This document shows, one piece after another, positions 1-11,590 of a stretch of DNA of 64,000 nt. The stretch covers positions 186,001-250,000 of the forward strand of contig SAXG01000004.1 of assembly GCA_012932865.1 (NCBI GenBank), given 5' to 3'. This DNA comes from Amylostereum areolatum (lineage: Eukaryota > Basidiomycota > Agaricomycetes > Russulales > Stereaceae). Position 1 is the first letter of the stretch, and every line of letters begins with the position of its first letter. The notes under the pieces are model-generated. The model was not told the origin of the DNA. It did no database searches and saw only the letters and a list, made by a program, of their open reading frames with translations. Made by a program: the position numbers and the translations under genes.

Positions 1-934
1 TGTCGATCTCGAAGAATATGTTCACGTTACCTTGGCGGTCTACATGGGCTGGACGGATATAATGGGACGGATGGTGCTGTTCTTGTTCGGAGATCTCGTT
101 TTGGGTGGACCATACTGTAGAGAGCACATCTATGGAGGCTTCAGGAGTCAGGATTACAACTTTCGAAAAGCGCCCAGTCACTTATACTCGCTCCAAAGCA
201 GCAAACTTTACATCGACCTCCGAGTCCCACGACCAATTGAACACATATTCTTGCCATTGGACTCTGCATCCCTGACACTCAGCGGGAAGTACACGATTCA
301 CAAGATGAGGTTGCGAATGAGATGTTTGCACAAGATTATACACGACAGGAACAGCCTAATACCTTGAACAGAGGGGAAACAGACAGACAAGCAAGAGAGG
401 GGACTAACGGAAAGCACAGGAAAAGGGGAGAAATAAAGGAAGAAGACTAGGGAACGAGAAGGGGGACTAAAGAGGATAAAGATTATAGAAAGTATGGCAC
501 AAGCATAACTGTAAACGCGTAGAAAGCAATCCAACAAACAGGGGGGGGGGGGGCGAGAGAGGGAACGGGTTCCGAATAGCCTACATTGCACAGCACATCA
601 ACACAGCGCCCCGCTCCGTCTATCGCACACAGCAAGACAAACTTCATCGATCCACATCCACGCGATAAATAACGTACGATCCGCAAAGCGAAAACACAAG
701 TCCGGGCAGGGGGAATGGCAAAGGCAAGGGTGGGCGAATGGCGAAGGAAAGAAGAATTGGCCAAAGCCGTAAGAAACCACAAGAAGGCGATAGACAGCGG
801 AAAACAAACAACAGCAGAGCTCACAAAAAAAATGCGGCCTCGACCTGTTCCAATCCCACCTCTCCACCCATCCCACCCACGCCCCGCCTCTCACCCGCCT
901 TCGCTTCGTCCGCTTGAGAAGCGGATGGCACATT
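1..934. other. Left-edge region downstream of the LisH regulator gene
   Basis: No gene can be called here with confidence. On the minus strand, positions 1 to about 290 read as protein-like sequence (for example the peptide WQEYVFNWSWDSEVDVKFAA, then a possible GT-AG intron beginning gtataag). This could be the 5' or internal part of a gene that runs off the left edge. A plus-strand frame is also open from base 2 to 367 but resembles nothing I know. From about 370 to 830 the sequence is purine-rich and low in complexity, with a run of 13 G at 541-553. This part probably includes the 3' untranslated region of the LisH gene, whose stop codon is at 935. Confidence 0.4.
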
Positions 935-3356
935 TTACTTCAATCCGTCCATCGCGACAGATTCATCGGGCCCGGGAAGCCAACTAAAGTCTGAGGAGAA
1001 GTCGGGCATCGAGTCGAAGTTGAAGTCAAGGAATTCGGTACTAAATGATTCCATTGGGCCATTTGCGGTCTGCGGTCGCGGCGGGTCGAGCCCGCCCTGG
1101 TTGTTCATCGCGGGCGATGGCGCCATGCCCGGATTCCCTGGCGGTGCCGATGCAGGCGTTGGCGTCATGTTTCCGGGATGAGGACCCATATTGCCCGGGT
1201 GTCCCATGTTCATCTGTGGACCCCCCTGCATGTTTCCGTCACCTCCGGGAGGCTTTACGTCGACCTGGGGAGACTTGTTGAGGCCAGGCATACCCGGCTT
1301 GGGAGGCTGCATGGGACCCATGCCCTTTTGAAGCATACGACCGGGAGGTACGGGACCCTGAGCAGATGGACCGCGCATGTGGGCTTGGGGATCGTTGTTG
1401 GGTGCTGGCCCCCCAGGTATCATATTGCCGGGCGGCATTCCTCCAATGTTGGGTTTCTGGTGGATGTTGAGCATGGACTGGTGGTATTGTGAAGTAGGGT
1501 GATTTTGAATATGGCCGCCAAAGTGTCCGGTCTAGATACGAGGATCAGTTGGAAATAAATAACATGCGAAGGCTGTCCATACCGGCAGTGCGTGAGGATT
1601 CATAGAGTTCTGAGGGTGGCCCATCATAGGACTCATGCCCATCATCGGGGCCATGCCTTGTGCCATCTGCATATTTAAACCGGACTGTCCAGGCATTGCC
1701 TGAGGGTTGAACGGCAACATTGGTCCTGCACGGACCATGTTTCCCGGAGGCATAGGAGGGTGACCAGCATGCGGAGGCTGGAATCCTGGATTCATATTCA
1801 TGGGTGCCATCGGAGGTGGCTGAGGCTGCTCGCCAGGTCCCGGCGTTCGTCGTGGACGTTTGCTAGCAGGCGGTGATGATTCTGTACGGGGAATCGGTTC
1901 GTGCTATCGAATTCTCAGTAAGGCATGATGATTTGTGTGCAGTAGAACGTACTTCTTCTCCAGGTGACGTGCTATTTCGTTTCGCGCCGCGTTGAGAGGG
2001 CTGTCCTGACGCTGATTGACCGTTCCTCATGCTTGGTGGCGGATGCCCTCCGGACGGCCCGGCGACGGCGTTGTTTGACCCCAGCATTCCATTGGCTGGC
2101 TGCCCCCGAAGCTGCCGCGCCCGGGTCAGCAATCGAAACTGGAAGTAAAATCAGCGAACGAGACGGACAATGCGCATAACTGAGACGCACCTTGTCATCC
2201 GTTGTTAAAGCACTCAGATCCTTATCGCCCATTCCCGCCTCAGCCTTCACCTTTTGCATAAAATCCTGAGGATATGCCATCAACTCATTCGCAAGTTGTC
2301 GATCCTGAGCCTGAGCCTGAGCCTGAGTGGGACGCGTAGCGGCCATCGACGGACTTGGATGAGAATTCATGGGATGCTGCGACATGCTTCCCGGTGTCCC
2401 ACCCCGACTGGGTGGTCGACCAGGCTGGAACACAGGCGTGTGTTGAGCAGAATTGACTTGGGGTGGGTTCGGGGGTGGCATAGGACCCCGAGTGACATTA
2501 CTCAAATGGGGCGAAGGACCCATCGAGGGCGCTTGTGGCCCACCTTGGGTTTGGGGAGAAGGCGCCATCGTTGGTGATTGAAAAGGACCACCGTTCTGTG
2601 GACGCTGTTGAGGACCGCCAGTGGGTCTCGACGCTTGGTTGGGGGGCTGAAATCCTGGGGGAGGGGGGGGGAGGGACGCCGTTGGGCTGGGGACCAGGAG
2701 TCGGCATGCCATAGCCAGGCTGGGCGGGGGCAGGTAGGGGTGGTCCCGGAGGAGGAACGCCGTTCGTCAAAGGACCGTTGGGAAACGGGCCGGGTCGACC
2801 AGGCATACTGCTGGAGAAGCGCATCGCAGGCGGTGCTCCAGGCGCAGATCGTGCCGATCGCTGTCGCGATGAAGAGGACGAGGGATGGTCAGGGTCGAGA
2901 GGTGAAGCGGAGACCGTATGGACGCACTTGAGTATAGAGAATCGCATCTTCCGACTCTGTGCTGTTGTTCTTCGCCTGAAACAACACCCAAAACACACTC
3001 CACCACCTGCAGTAGCGGTCAAGTCAAGGCGGGTGCAGATGAAGGTAGGACGAGGAAGACGCACTCAAACAAGAGACCCTGCTTCGCGTCAATTGGAGGC
3101 TGAGAGCCCGGCGGGATCTCCGCTTCGTTGACGAGTTCGCGTGCGGTCTTGGTGTAACCCCGCTTGGAACAATAGTCGAAGATGTAGATGTTGAACCTGG
3201 GGTTTGAAAACGGTCAGGAGGCGGGGGCGGGGGTACGGAAGGAGAGACAACAGACATCTTGTCGCCCTCCCACGAAAGAGGGACGGACGGCGGCTGAGCC
3301 GGCTCTGAATTCTGAGGCGTGGAGGCTGACGGGGCCGGGATAGCTCCGGAGGCCAT
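935..3356 (-). CDS. FLO8: LisH-domain transcriptional regulator, Flo8/Som1 type
   Basis: A nuclear regulator of the Flo8/Som1/SSDP type, which in fungi acts in morphogenesis and adhesion programmes. The start is at 3356. A first exon of about 33 residues ends in SWEGDKM, and the second carries the LisH motif (NIYIFDYCSKRGYTKTAREL, about residues 35-55). The conserved LUFS continuation follows (GLLFEWWSVFWVLFQAKNN, about 74-95), split by a short intron. The rest, roughly residues 105-610, is low-complexity Pro/Gly/Met/Asn/Gln sequence with many PPGNM-like repeats and a basic patch (SKRPRRT). It ends in an acidic, aromatic tail (FLDFNFDSMPDFSSDFSWLP) that looks like an activation motif. Six short introns fit GT-AG rules. 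Oddity: the reading frame slips by one base at a run of nine G at 2663-2671; eight would keep the frame. The LisH call is firm; the Flo8 orthology rests on the extended LisH block and the architecture. Confidence 0.88.
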
Positions 3357-3499
3357 TGGAAAACGGCGAAGGGCAGTACAGTCCTAGAGGAGGGTAGCGG
3401 TGGACTGAGCGGGGAGATGGGACCGAGGAGGGGGAGGAGGAAAGCGAGGAGGGGAGGGGAGGAGAGGGAGAACGCAGGAAACCCGAGATGGGTTAAGAG

Positions 3500-3975
3500 A
3501 AGGTGGGCGTCTGTCGATCGCGAGCGAGGACCAAGACCGCAAGCAAAAATCGAGAGACCGAGAGTAAAGTTCAAGACCACGAGCAAAGTTCAAGACCAGG
3601 AGTAAAGTTCAAGGCCGCGAGCGAAGGTGAGGACGACTGCCAGCGACAACAAGAGGGGCGCCGGAGCATGTGCAAATCCTGAATGCTGTCGCGAGGGCAG
3701 GTGGGCGGTAAGTGAATAGAACACGCACCATGGTCCAGACTCTGGATGATGCCCACATGAGAGTGTCGAAGGGAGAGTCCATACCCAACCCTTCGTACAT
3801 CCACGGAAACCCTGACGCGCCGTCCAAATCTCGGTACGTCGGAGTCGCCCATTACAGATGAGGGGTTATGGCCAGGTGAAGGACGGGGAGAAGAGAAGGA
3901 CGTGGTGAGAGGAAACAAGGAGTCGAGGATGACTTGGCGCGACGACGAAAATGAATACTGCTTACATAACCCGCG
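3500..3975 (-). repeat. Dispersed degenerate element, copy A, with minisatellite tail
   Basis: Read on the minus strand, this block matches the plus-strand block at about 42420-42960. Identical strings occur in the same order: 11 bases at 3959-3969 against 42431-42441, 16 bases at 3937-3952 against 42448-42463, and 18 bases at 3902-3919 against 42473-42490. Further on, both copies have a gtgcgtgtt donor-like string, then a ctcttgttg string, then a minisatellite built on tttgctcgcggtcttgg-like units. The conserved gtaagca and gtgcgtgtt strings look like splice donors, so the element may descend from an intron-bearing gene. No intact coding frame survives. It could be a non-autonomous transposon relic or a decayed dispersed gene family. 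Confidence 0.6.
3556..3631 (-). repeat. 19-bp minisatellite, four units
   Basis: Four tandem units of 19 bp lie at 3556-3574, 3575-3593, 3594-3612 and 3613-3631. The first three differ from one another at only a few positions and share the core aaagttcaagacc; the fourth is more decayed. Diverged units continue toward 3500. Similar units form the tail of the related element near 42800-42960. Confidence 0.8.
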
Positions 3976-4312
3976 CTCGTCGCCGTCCATCGAGGACTCT
4001 GTGGGGATTGAAAGGCGCGTATTCCGCACAGACCCCGGAGGTGTGTGAGAGATGGCGGCACCGCAGTGTGAGACGACGAAGGCGGTGAGTCGGGCGTCGT
4101 GGGCGTCGACGAGGACGGGGGGTCGGAGGTCGTGGGGGATGACGAGGAGGGGAAAAGGGAGATACGGAGGACGGGAAGGGAGAAGAAGCCTGAAGGACTT
4201 GCAGTGGGAGGCTAGTGGGCCACGTGGGAATTCGACCCCCAAGGTTGGTTCGGAGCTCGTGGCAGCGCTTTCGGAACTTCAATCCCGCTCCCTTCATTCC
4301 ATTACTCCTGCT

Positions 4313-7300
4313 CTATTGTACTCCCAAAGACCCCAACCTACTACTAACTACACACCGCACACCAAAAACATACACAGTGCACTCAGTGTCGTCGAACGAC
4401 CTGCTATCTGGAAAGTCCCACCCCCCGACAATATACTTGAGCTCCACCAACCGCCGGATTTCTCGCCACCCATTCTGCACCTCCTCCGCCTCCCCCGTAT
4501 CCGTCACCACGTAGATGAAGTCCGCCGGCGAGATCAACGACCGCAACAGCGACCCGATCAAGAACGCTATCACCGCAATCACTATCACCGTAGAAAGCGG
4601 GTACGACACCGTTCCAGTCTGCACAGACACCACACCCGGTAGCGCGCCAGGGAACCCCCGCGGACTTGCGGACGCCTGCGAGCTTCCCGACGACGTCGCA
4701 GGCGATGTCGCCCGAGTATTGGCCGCCGACCCAGACTTGAATCGAAGCAGTGGGTTCGGGTACGATTGCAAGAATCCTAGAAATCCTCCTCCGCTGCTTG
4801 GCACCGCCGCGCCGGGCGTCGCGGGCAGGTTGTCCGGAGGCGTGGGCTGCTACACCACGACAACGCGCATGAGCACCCTTTTTTTTCACCAAAGACAATA
4901 ACATGAATGCAAAACACTCACGGCGCCCGCATGATCTTGGCCGCCGTCTGTCCCGGCATTCATATCCTCGCTTTCTTTCGGTTCTTCTATCGCCACCTTT
5001 CCAGACACCATTGACGCGGGATCAAGCAGCTGATCCGCTTCTCCGACCGGTATCCGTAGCGGCCTCGGAAGCTCTCCCTCGTCAGACGACGACCTGCCAA
5101 GCCCTACTTGTTAGCCTATTTCCAAGGACGCGTGGTTAACGGCCAACTCACCTCGTCAACACCATCATCTTCCCTACCCGATCGTCCTGCAGTTCCTCCC
5201 TCCCCAGACTCGTCAGCGACTCCTTCTCTCCCTCCACACGCACCACCTTCCCGTTCACGCTCACACCACCTGCAAGTTCCTGCGCCGCCGGCCCAATCTC
5301 CACCTCGATCGCCGCACCCGCATTCTGCAGGTCCACGAGCCACTGAGGTTTGGGTGGCGGCTGCCGCGTTTCGCCTGTAAGTGGGTCCAGAAGCGTCGAT
5401 ATCTGCTGCTGTGCGGTTGGGAGCATCAGTCCGCACAAGGTGACGCGGAGGCCTATCGGCCGTCAGCCCCGACGAGTGCATGGGCGACGAGGGCAGCGTA
5501 TGTACTGTCCATGTGAGAGGGAGGACCGTCCTCGGACTCTCCTTCTACTTTATCTTCCAATGAAACTGGCTGATTCCCGTCGTGTATGCGCGAAGAAAGC
5601 GTGACTGGCGTATCCATCTGGATACAGTTTCGAGTCGACGACAAACTCCGCCACCAGGAAATCCGTGTGCTGGCGCACCTCTCCACGGATCGTGAATGCA
5701 GAGGAGGAGGCTGCGCAGGGCCGCGTCCCGCGACGCCGAGCGCATCGTCTGCTGCGTTGAGGAGAGCCGTCGCCTACGGGGCACGAGACTTGCAGGTACC
5801 GAGGACACCGAGCGGCTATGCGGCCTCGCCTGGGGCTGGGCCTCGTCGGACGAGCTGGTCTCCGGGGACGCCGTGCGCGATGTCGGCTCGGGCGGCGCAA
5901 CCTGCAAAAGTGGCGCAGTCGTAGGGGGCAGCGAGAGCAGAAGCGTGCTCTTGTACACCCGGTCCTCGGGAGTGTACCGCGTCCGCACTAGCAAGCGGGT
6001 CTCGTCCTTCCGCTTCAATGCCCACGACGCAGGCGCTGCCTCGCCTTCCGCGCGCTTGTCGTTGAGCACCAGTCCCGCTGTGGGTAGTCGCGTGAACGGC
6101 GCCGAGGAGATGCTCTTGACGTACGCCTCGACGGCGAGCACGGACTTGACCAGCGTCGAGTTCGTCATTGCGTTCACCGCGGCCGGGATCGAGCCTGCAT
6201 AGTCTGCCGCGACGAATCGGGTGCAGCGCGTGGAGGGGATGGCGTAGTTCTCTGGTGTATACGGGTCGAGCGTCTCGAGTACCCACGCGTCCACGAACAT
6301 GCGTCCAATTGGGAGTGTGTATGGATTGTATTTTCCGGGCGCAAAGCGCGCAACCGAATCCGGATTGAACGAGGCAGCCACGATGAAGACGGCCGTGCGG
6401 TCGCCGGCGTCCTGCTCTTGGACGCGTGCCACCACAGACGCGAGGTAAAAGCCACGGTCGCGGAAGGGGAACCCGCTCTTGGAGACGACGAACGCCGTGT
6501 GAGACTCCGCGCCGAATGACTCTAACACATGTGCACTGTCAAAGCGTTCGTCCCAGTTCTTGCGCGATTCGTAATTGGTGACCACTGCCGCAATCTCCTC
6601 GGCTGAAATGCCTTCAATGACCTTTTCCCCCTTGTACGTCGGTACTGACGGAGAGAATTGAGGAGCAAGGGTGCGGTATATGGAGAGTCCCTTCGTTGCA
6701 ACGGGCGTCCAGCCCTCCAAGGACGGACGGAAGTACATGTCTCGAGCGTAGGACAAAGCTTCCAGGGCATATTGCATGGGAGGCTTCGTGGCCGAGAACG
6801 CCGAATCATCCGCGGACATTGGGGAGATTGCCGCGACAGCTTGCTGCGTTGTGCTTGCGGCCTGTTCTATAGCGAAAGTGAAGTAGCGGCTGAGAGGGCT
6901 AGGAAATTTAGGCATGGTGCCTGTCCAAGATGAGGTCGTGGATATGCCCGACACAGACGAGCCAGATTTGCCGTCCGACGAGGTAGGTGACGATGGTGCA
7001 TTACTCGCCGTTTCTGAAGGGCCGTCCCCCTCGCTCCACTCCATCTTCCGTCGACGTATTACACCCATGACCGGAGGTTGGTCCAGCGGGATACGAGTGG
7101 GCTTGATTCGCTTCTGCTTGCTCAGGGATTTGATCTCAGCTTCAGGAAGTTCCTCAACATCCACTATGATCTTCGATCCATTAACCATGACCACACCACG
7201 TTCGCGCCCAGGACCCTTCCGCACAATCGCCATGAGTCGCTCTTCGCCCGCGAGAACTGCGTCATGCGTAAGGGTGAGCCACAACCCTCCACCACCGGAG

Positions 7301-9936
7301 GATAGTCGATGCCGACGGAAACAGGATATAGACTGGGGCGGCGGATCAACGACGATATCCAATGAATATGCCCATGTGTCGATGTCGCATCGCAATTCGC
7401 ACTCGACGATGGGATTAGAAGTTGACGAGGACGCGTCCAGTTCGGCGGGAGAGGCGGTGGAGAGAGCGGATGATGTAGCTCGTCGACTAGCGGACACTTC
7501 ATACTCTATTCGAAATACGCCTCGTTCGTGGTCGTACCGCATCTCGTTGGCCTTGGCCCCGGCAAGTCGTGTTGCAACGGGGGGACCTCCACACCGGATT
7601 GCGAACTCGCCAACGCCCGCGAGGACCGTGATCATCTGCTGAGGAATGGAGGCCTTGTTGGACCAACCCTTGGGGTCAGACTGCTCGAGCAAGGTCAAGA
7701 GTGTCGTCGTGGGCGAAAGGGATTCGATAGCAAACCCCTGGAGATCTACTTGGGTGCGGATGGTGTTGAGGTCTGGGGGAGGGATGTTGGGAAAGAGGTT
7801 TGGGTCGTCGGCGGAGAACGCGAAGACATGAACAGTTGTCGGAGATTTGTAGACGGTCTTCAGGACCACGGAATCTCGAGCACTGGCGTTTCCATGCATG
7901 ATTGATTTGTAGGGTGGATACAGACGAGCACTTACTTCGTAGGCCATGCCGGTTTAGCCTTAAAGTGCCATAACTCCGTCAGCTCGTTGACATCTTCGAG
8001 CAGTATTGCATCTTCATGTTGCTTGTCCCAATATGCCCGAGCACCAGGTGATGTTATTGCAGCATACAGGTCCCAGAGGCCTACACCAACGAAGGTTGCT
8101 TCTGCTCGATAAACAACTAGAGTAGGGTCTATTGAATCCAACTGCGTTATTGAAACGCCACGCGCCTCGGTTGCTGCAAGAAGATTAGTAAGTCGATGAT
8201 TGCGGTATTTAGATATAACATCTACTCACTCCTCTTCCATTTCGCCTCTGGTTCTTGAAGTAGGGACGAGAAATAGATGTAATTTCGTCTAACGCGACTG
8301 AGGATGGACTTCTCTTGTGGGGAAGAACGAGCGGTGAAAGTTCGATTGAGTTGAGGTCGCAGAGGTGTCTTGGACCCGCTGGACACTGAGAGCGTCGTGG
8401 CGGCAGTATTTGTGGATGATACAGTGTGAAAACTGAGGTCCGCCGTGCTCGTTGCGTCTTGAAGCATCTGTTCTGACATAAAGTACGACGGATCTCGAGT
8501 CTCGAGTACTTCTATCCGTTGAGGGATTCCGTTTAGGCGTAGTCCACTGGATGGACCAGATCGCTCGATAACGATGCGAACCTTGAGGATGGAGTGGTCG
8601 TCAAGTAGTGATGTGTGGCTGACAAGAAACGTGACATTTTCACGGTCAGAAGAATCGATGGCCGTCGATGTGGATGGAGCCGACGAATCATTGCGGTATG
8701 CACGCGCTGTCCAAGGCAGCTGGGCAACCTGGTCCGAGGATGCCGAAGTAGAGAGTTGGATGTCCCAACCCTCTGATACGGGAATGCTAAATTCGACACT
8801 CCGGGCGAGGCGTCGATGCTCACGTCGCGCATGAAGGTCTTCCAATGCAGTACCGCTGTCCAATATATGCATTGACCGATCGTCGTCCTCTGGTATGATT
8901 GCATAGTCGATTGCAAGGGATTCGCGGTCGATGTCAAAGCGGCTGCGTTCAATTGTGACGCCGTTGCCGTAACCAGTGAGAACCGGGACGCGACAACGTC
9001 GTTTGATGGCAGCCTTGAAAAGGCCGAGGACCATGGAAGCTAGTTGTTGTGCCATGCTTGAAGTGGAGGCAAAGTTCCATAACGCGCGCAAGTCGTGCTG
9101 CCAGAAACAGGTAATGCGCAAGCGAGGCGGCCCCGGTGTTACTGTTCGAAGGGATGCTTCATCCGAATGCGAATCCAAGCTGTTGACGGCCGGCTGTATA
9201 TGCTGTATGCACCACGCAAATACTATAACAAGAGTTCAATTGATGTCGACCAGGTCTTGTGATACACATACATTTGACGTCTGAACGAACATAAGGTGGG
9301 GATGGTCTCAGGTACGCAGGTTCGTCTGTGGACCGAGGTAAGGATGTGGAGATGTCAATGACGGTTGTCGCGTCGTTGAACATTCTTGACTATCGTTACC
9401 GCATCTCGCGGACTAGGGTAAATGTGAGCATGCAAATACAGGACAGAGCAAATGGTCACGTACTTTGCAGGCCAGCCCAATGTAAACTTTGTCTTCGCTA
9501 TTCGTGTTGTGGGGTCGAACATCTCAATCAAAGACGCACCCTCCACAGCCGGGTCCCACTCTCTCCTCAACTCTGGAGTAGACAGAATCGATTTCCATGT
9601 CTCCAATGAGACTGGCTCGTCGCCTGTAGGGATGTCAAGAACGACCCTATACACAGCATCCTCGTTCGGAGAAGATTTGCGGTGGACAACGACATCAGCG
9701 AGCTCTGGCACCGAGGAGCGCGCTTTTCCCTTGGCTTTCGTGGAGGGATTTTCACTGGGGACGGGGACACGTTTCCATTCCGAAGATCCCGACGAAGTTA
9801 GATGTCGCCTGAAGGCGGTCTGTGCGTCGTCGAGGGCGTTATACCATGATTGTCGTAAACTACGCGATATTCAGAGTGGTTGAGCGGTGTATATTTAGAC
9901 ATTGCAGGATGCGACGCACCTCGTACCGTCAGACAT
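4313..9936 (-). CDS. Membrane-anchored protein with three START-like lipid-binding domains
   Basis: A large predicted lipid-binding protein of about 1,740 residues. The start at 9936 gives a five-codon first exon (MSDGT) spliced to SLRQSWYNALDDAQTAFRRH. Three START-like regions are readable. The first holds WKSILSTPELRREWDPAVEG. The second runs from LDSIDPTLVVYRAEATFVGV through WDKQHEDAILLEDVNELTEL. The third holds NYESRKNWDERFDSAHVLES. Low-complexity Ser/Pro linkers separate them. The C-terminal exon has one clear membrane segment (YPLSTVIVIAVIAFLIGSLL) followed by about 80 residues. The likely role is sterol or lipid transfer at a membrane, inferred from domains only. At least five single-base frame offsets are seen, near 9390, 5700, 5610, 5500 and 5430, with a possible sixth near the 5110-5140 intron. 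The protein reads as conserved on both sides of each. It shares a 208-bp divergent promoter with the pyridoxal kinase gene. Confidence 0.83.
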
Positions 9937-10144
9937 GAGGGGGGAAGAACAAGGACCAACTGCACCCCTGGAATCGGGAGCATGGTCGGCGCGTTTTCGT
10001 CACGCCACGCCTGGTACTCACGTGCCGTCAGTAGGTTCCGCGTCCACGTGGCTAAGGGCAATCTCCGACGTTCCGTTCCGGGGTCCATGAGTCAAAGTTC
10101 GGCGATGAATATTTCAGAGGTCGATCCGCCACGGAAAGTACTTC
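9937..10144. promoter_or_regulatory. Divergent promoter between the START gene and pyridoxal kinase
   Basis: Only 208 bp separate the two start codons (9936 on minus, 10145 on plus), so both promoters and 5' leaders must lie here. An in-frame alternative ATG for the kinase is not evident. I see no clear TATA box. Confidence 0.6.
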
Positions 10145-11461
10145 ATGTCTCAACGAAATCTCGAACGGGTGCTCAGCATTCAATCTCACGTCGCGTATGG
10201 CTATGTAGGCGGAAAAGCAGCAGTCTTTCCTCTCCAACTGCTCGGGTTTGATGTGGATGTGCGTCGCTCACAACCCAGCCCCTGAGGTTCGTCCTCAATG
10301 TCTTCTCGCAGGTCGTCAACACAGTCAACTTCTCTAACCATTCGGGTACGTGAAATTGTATACTCATGCTGTTCGAAGATCCTCACTTTGAAACAGGTTA
10401 TGGCCGTTCGGGAGGAACTAGATCATCTGCAGCCGATTTGACTGGGATCTTCGATGCAATGGAACAGAATGGCTTTCTCAAACCGACGCGCCTCCTCACA
10501 GGTCTGACAAGTCATGCCTCTCATCGAAGCCTAATCGAACCTTATTTCCAGGCTATATTCCTGGTGCAGAGGGTCTGTCTTCCGTAGCAAATCTATCCAG
10601 TAAACTCTGTGAACGCACCCCGGATCTGATTTACCTTCTCGATCGTATGTTTTCGTTCTATCATCCTTATGATACCAGCCCTCATTGGCAATCCCTAGCC
10701 GTCATTGGGGACGCAGGAAAATTATACGTTGCAGCCGATGTAATCCCGGTATATCGTTTCATGCTTCACCGCGCTACTATCATCACACCTAACTGGTTTG
10801 AAGTCGAGTAAGTCTCGTTTTATGACCTTGCTACTTTTACTGAAAATTGCCCAGAGTTCTAACCGATGTAAAGATCGAGGACCAGACCTCGTTACAGAAA
10901 GCCTTAACGATCCTACACACTACCTACTCGGTGCCTAATGTGGTCATCAGCTCGATACCGCTCAAGCCCTGGCTGCTTGACCTACTTCCCGACATCATCA
11001 GACCCACATCCACATCGATACCCGATTCGCCCGCTTTCCTTCTATGCATCGCCTCCTGCAAGGACGTGCACTCATCTACCTCAACGCTATCAACGGTGTA
11101 CGCCAATACTGTACCCGTCATCCCAGGCTACTTTTCTGGCGTCGGCGACCTTTTCTCTGCTCTCGTCCTGGCACACTATAATCCGTCTACACCACCCGCT
11201 GCACGTCTCGCACACGCGGTCTCTCTCGCTTTGACCAAAACACATGCGATCCTCCAGCGTACTTACGAGTACGCATGCACGCTCCCGGAAGTTGACCGTC
11301 AGCCAACAGACGAGGAACTGGATGCTAAAGATCCTACACGACGTATCCGACGAATGGGCGGGCGCGAGTTGCGACTCATTCAAGGTCAGGCCATCCTTCG
11401 TGGTGAGACCACAGCGATGGGCGACGTCCGCAGAGTGCTTGAATGGGAGAAGTTCTGGTAG
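10145..11461 (+). CDS. BUD16: Pyridoxal kinase
   Basis: Phosphorylates pyridoxal, pyridoxine and pyridoxamine with ATP in the vitamin B6 salvage pathway, in the cytosol. Five introns of 47-54 nt were placed, giving about 350 residues, slightly longer than the usual 300-330. The N-terminus [20 protein letters not shown] is the substrate-binding signature of the family. It is followed by [20 protein letters not shown] and HSGYGRSGG. Then come LIYLLD joined to [23 protein letters not shown], and the catalytic [19 protein letters not shown] loop with the conserved GxGD. The C-terminal helix after about residue 280 ([20 protein letters not shown]) is typical of fungal enzymes. No frame offset is seen. 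The gene is convergent with ARP2, 129 bp apart. Confidence 0.97.
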
Positions 11462-11590
11462 TGTTTACCCATTGGACGAAACCTACGCATACCAACAGAC
11501 GTTCACTTAGCATAGATTATATCCGCGCCGCATACATCTACTTTAGAATTTTTACAGTTCCGCGGGTGGTAACACAGTGGGGATTTTGAA

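Larger units (their letters stand above)
3357..4312. other. Upstream region of the LisH gene, containing repeat copy A
   Basis: This gap separates the LisH gene start (3356, -) from the 3' end of the START-domain gene (4313, -). The first 120 bases upstream of the start codon are strongly pyrimidine-rich on the coding strand, which suits a basidiomycete promoter and leader. About 3500-3975 is a degenerate copy of a dispersed element described separately. A minus-strand frame of 223 residues at 3571-4242 crosses that element. It shows no family resemblance and I do not treat it as a gene. Confidence 0.55.

Noticed and set aside
541..553. Run of 13 G as a regulatory or G-quadruplex element
   Set aside because: A single homopolymer in low-complexity flanking sequence; nothing more supports a function.
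3571..4242. 223-codon minus-strand open frame
   Set aside because: It crosses repeat copy A, whose other copy does not keep the frame, and it shows no family motif.
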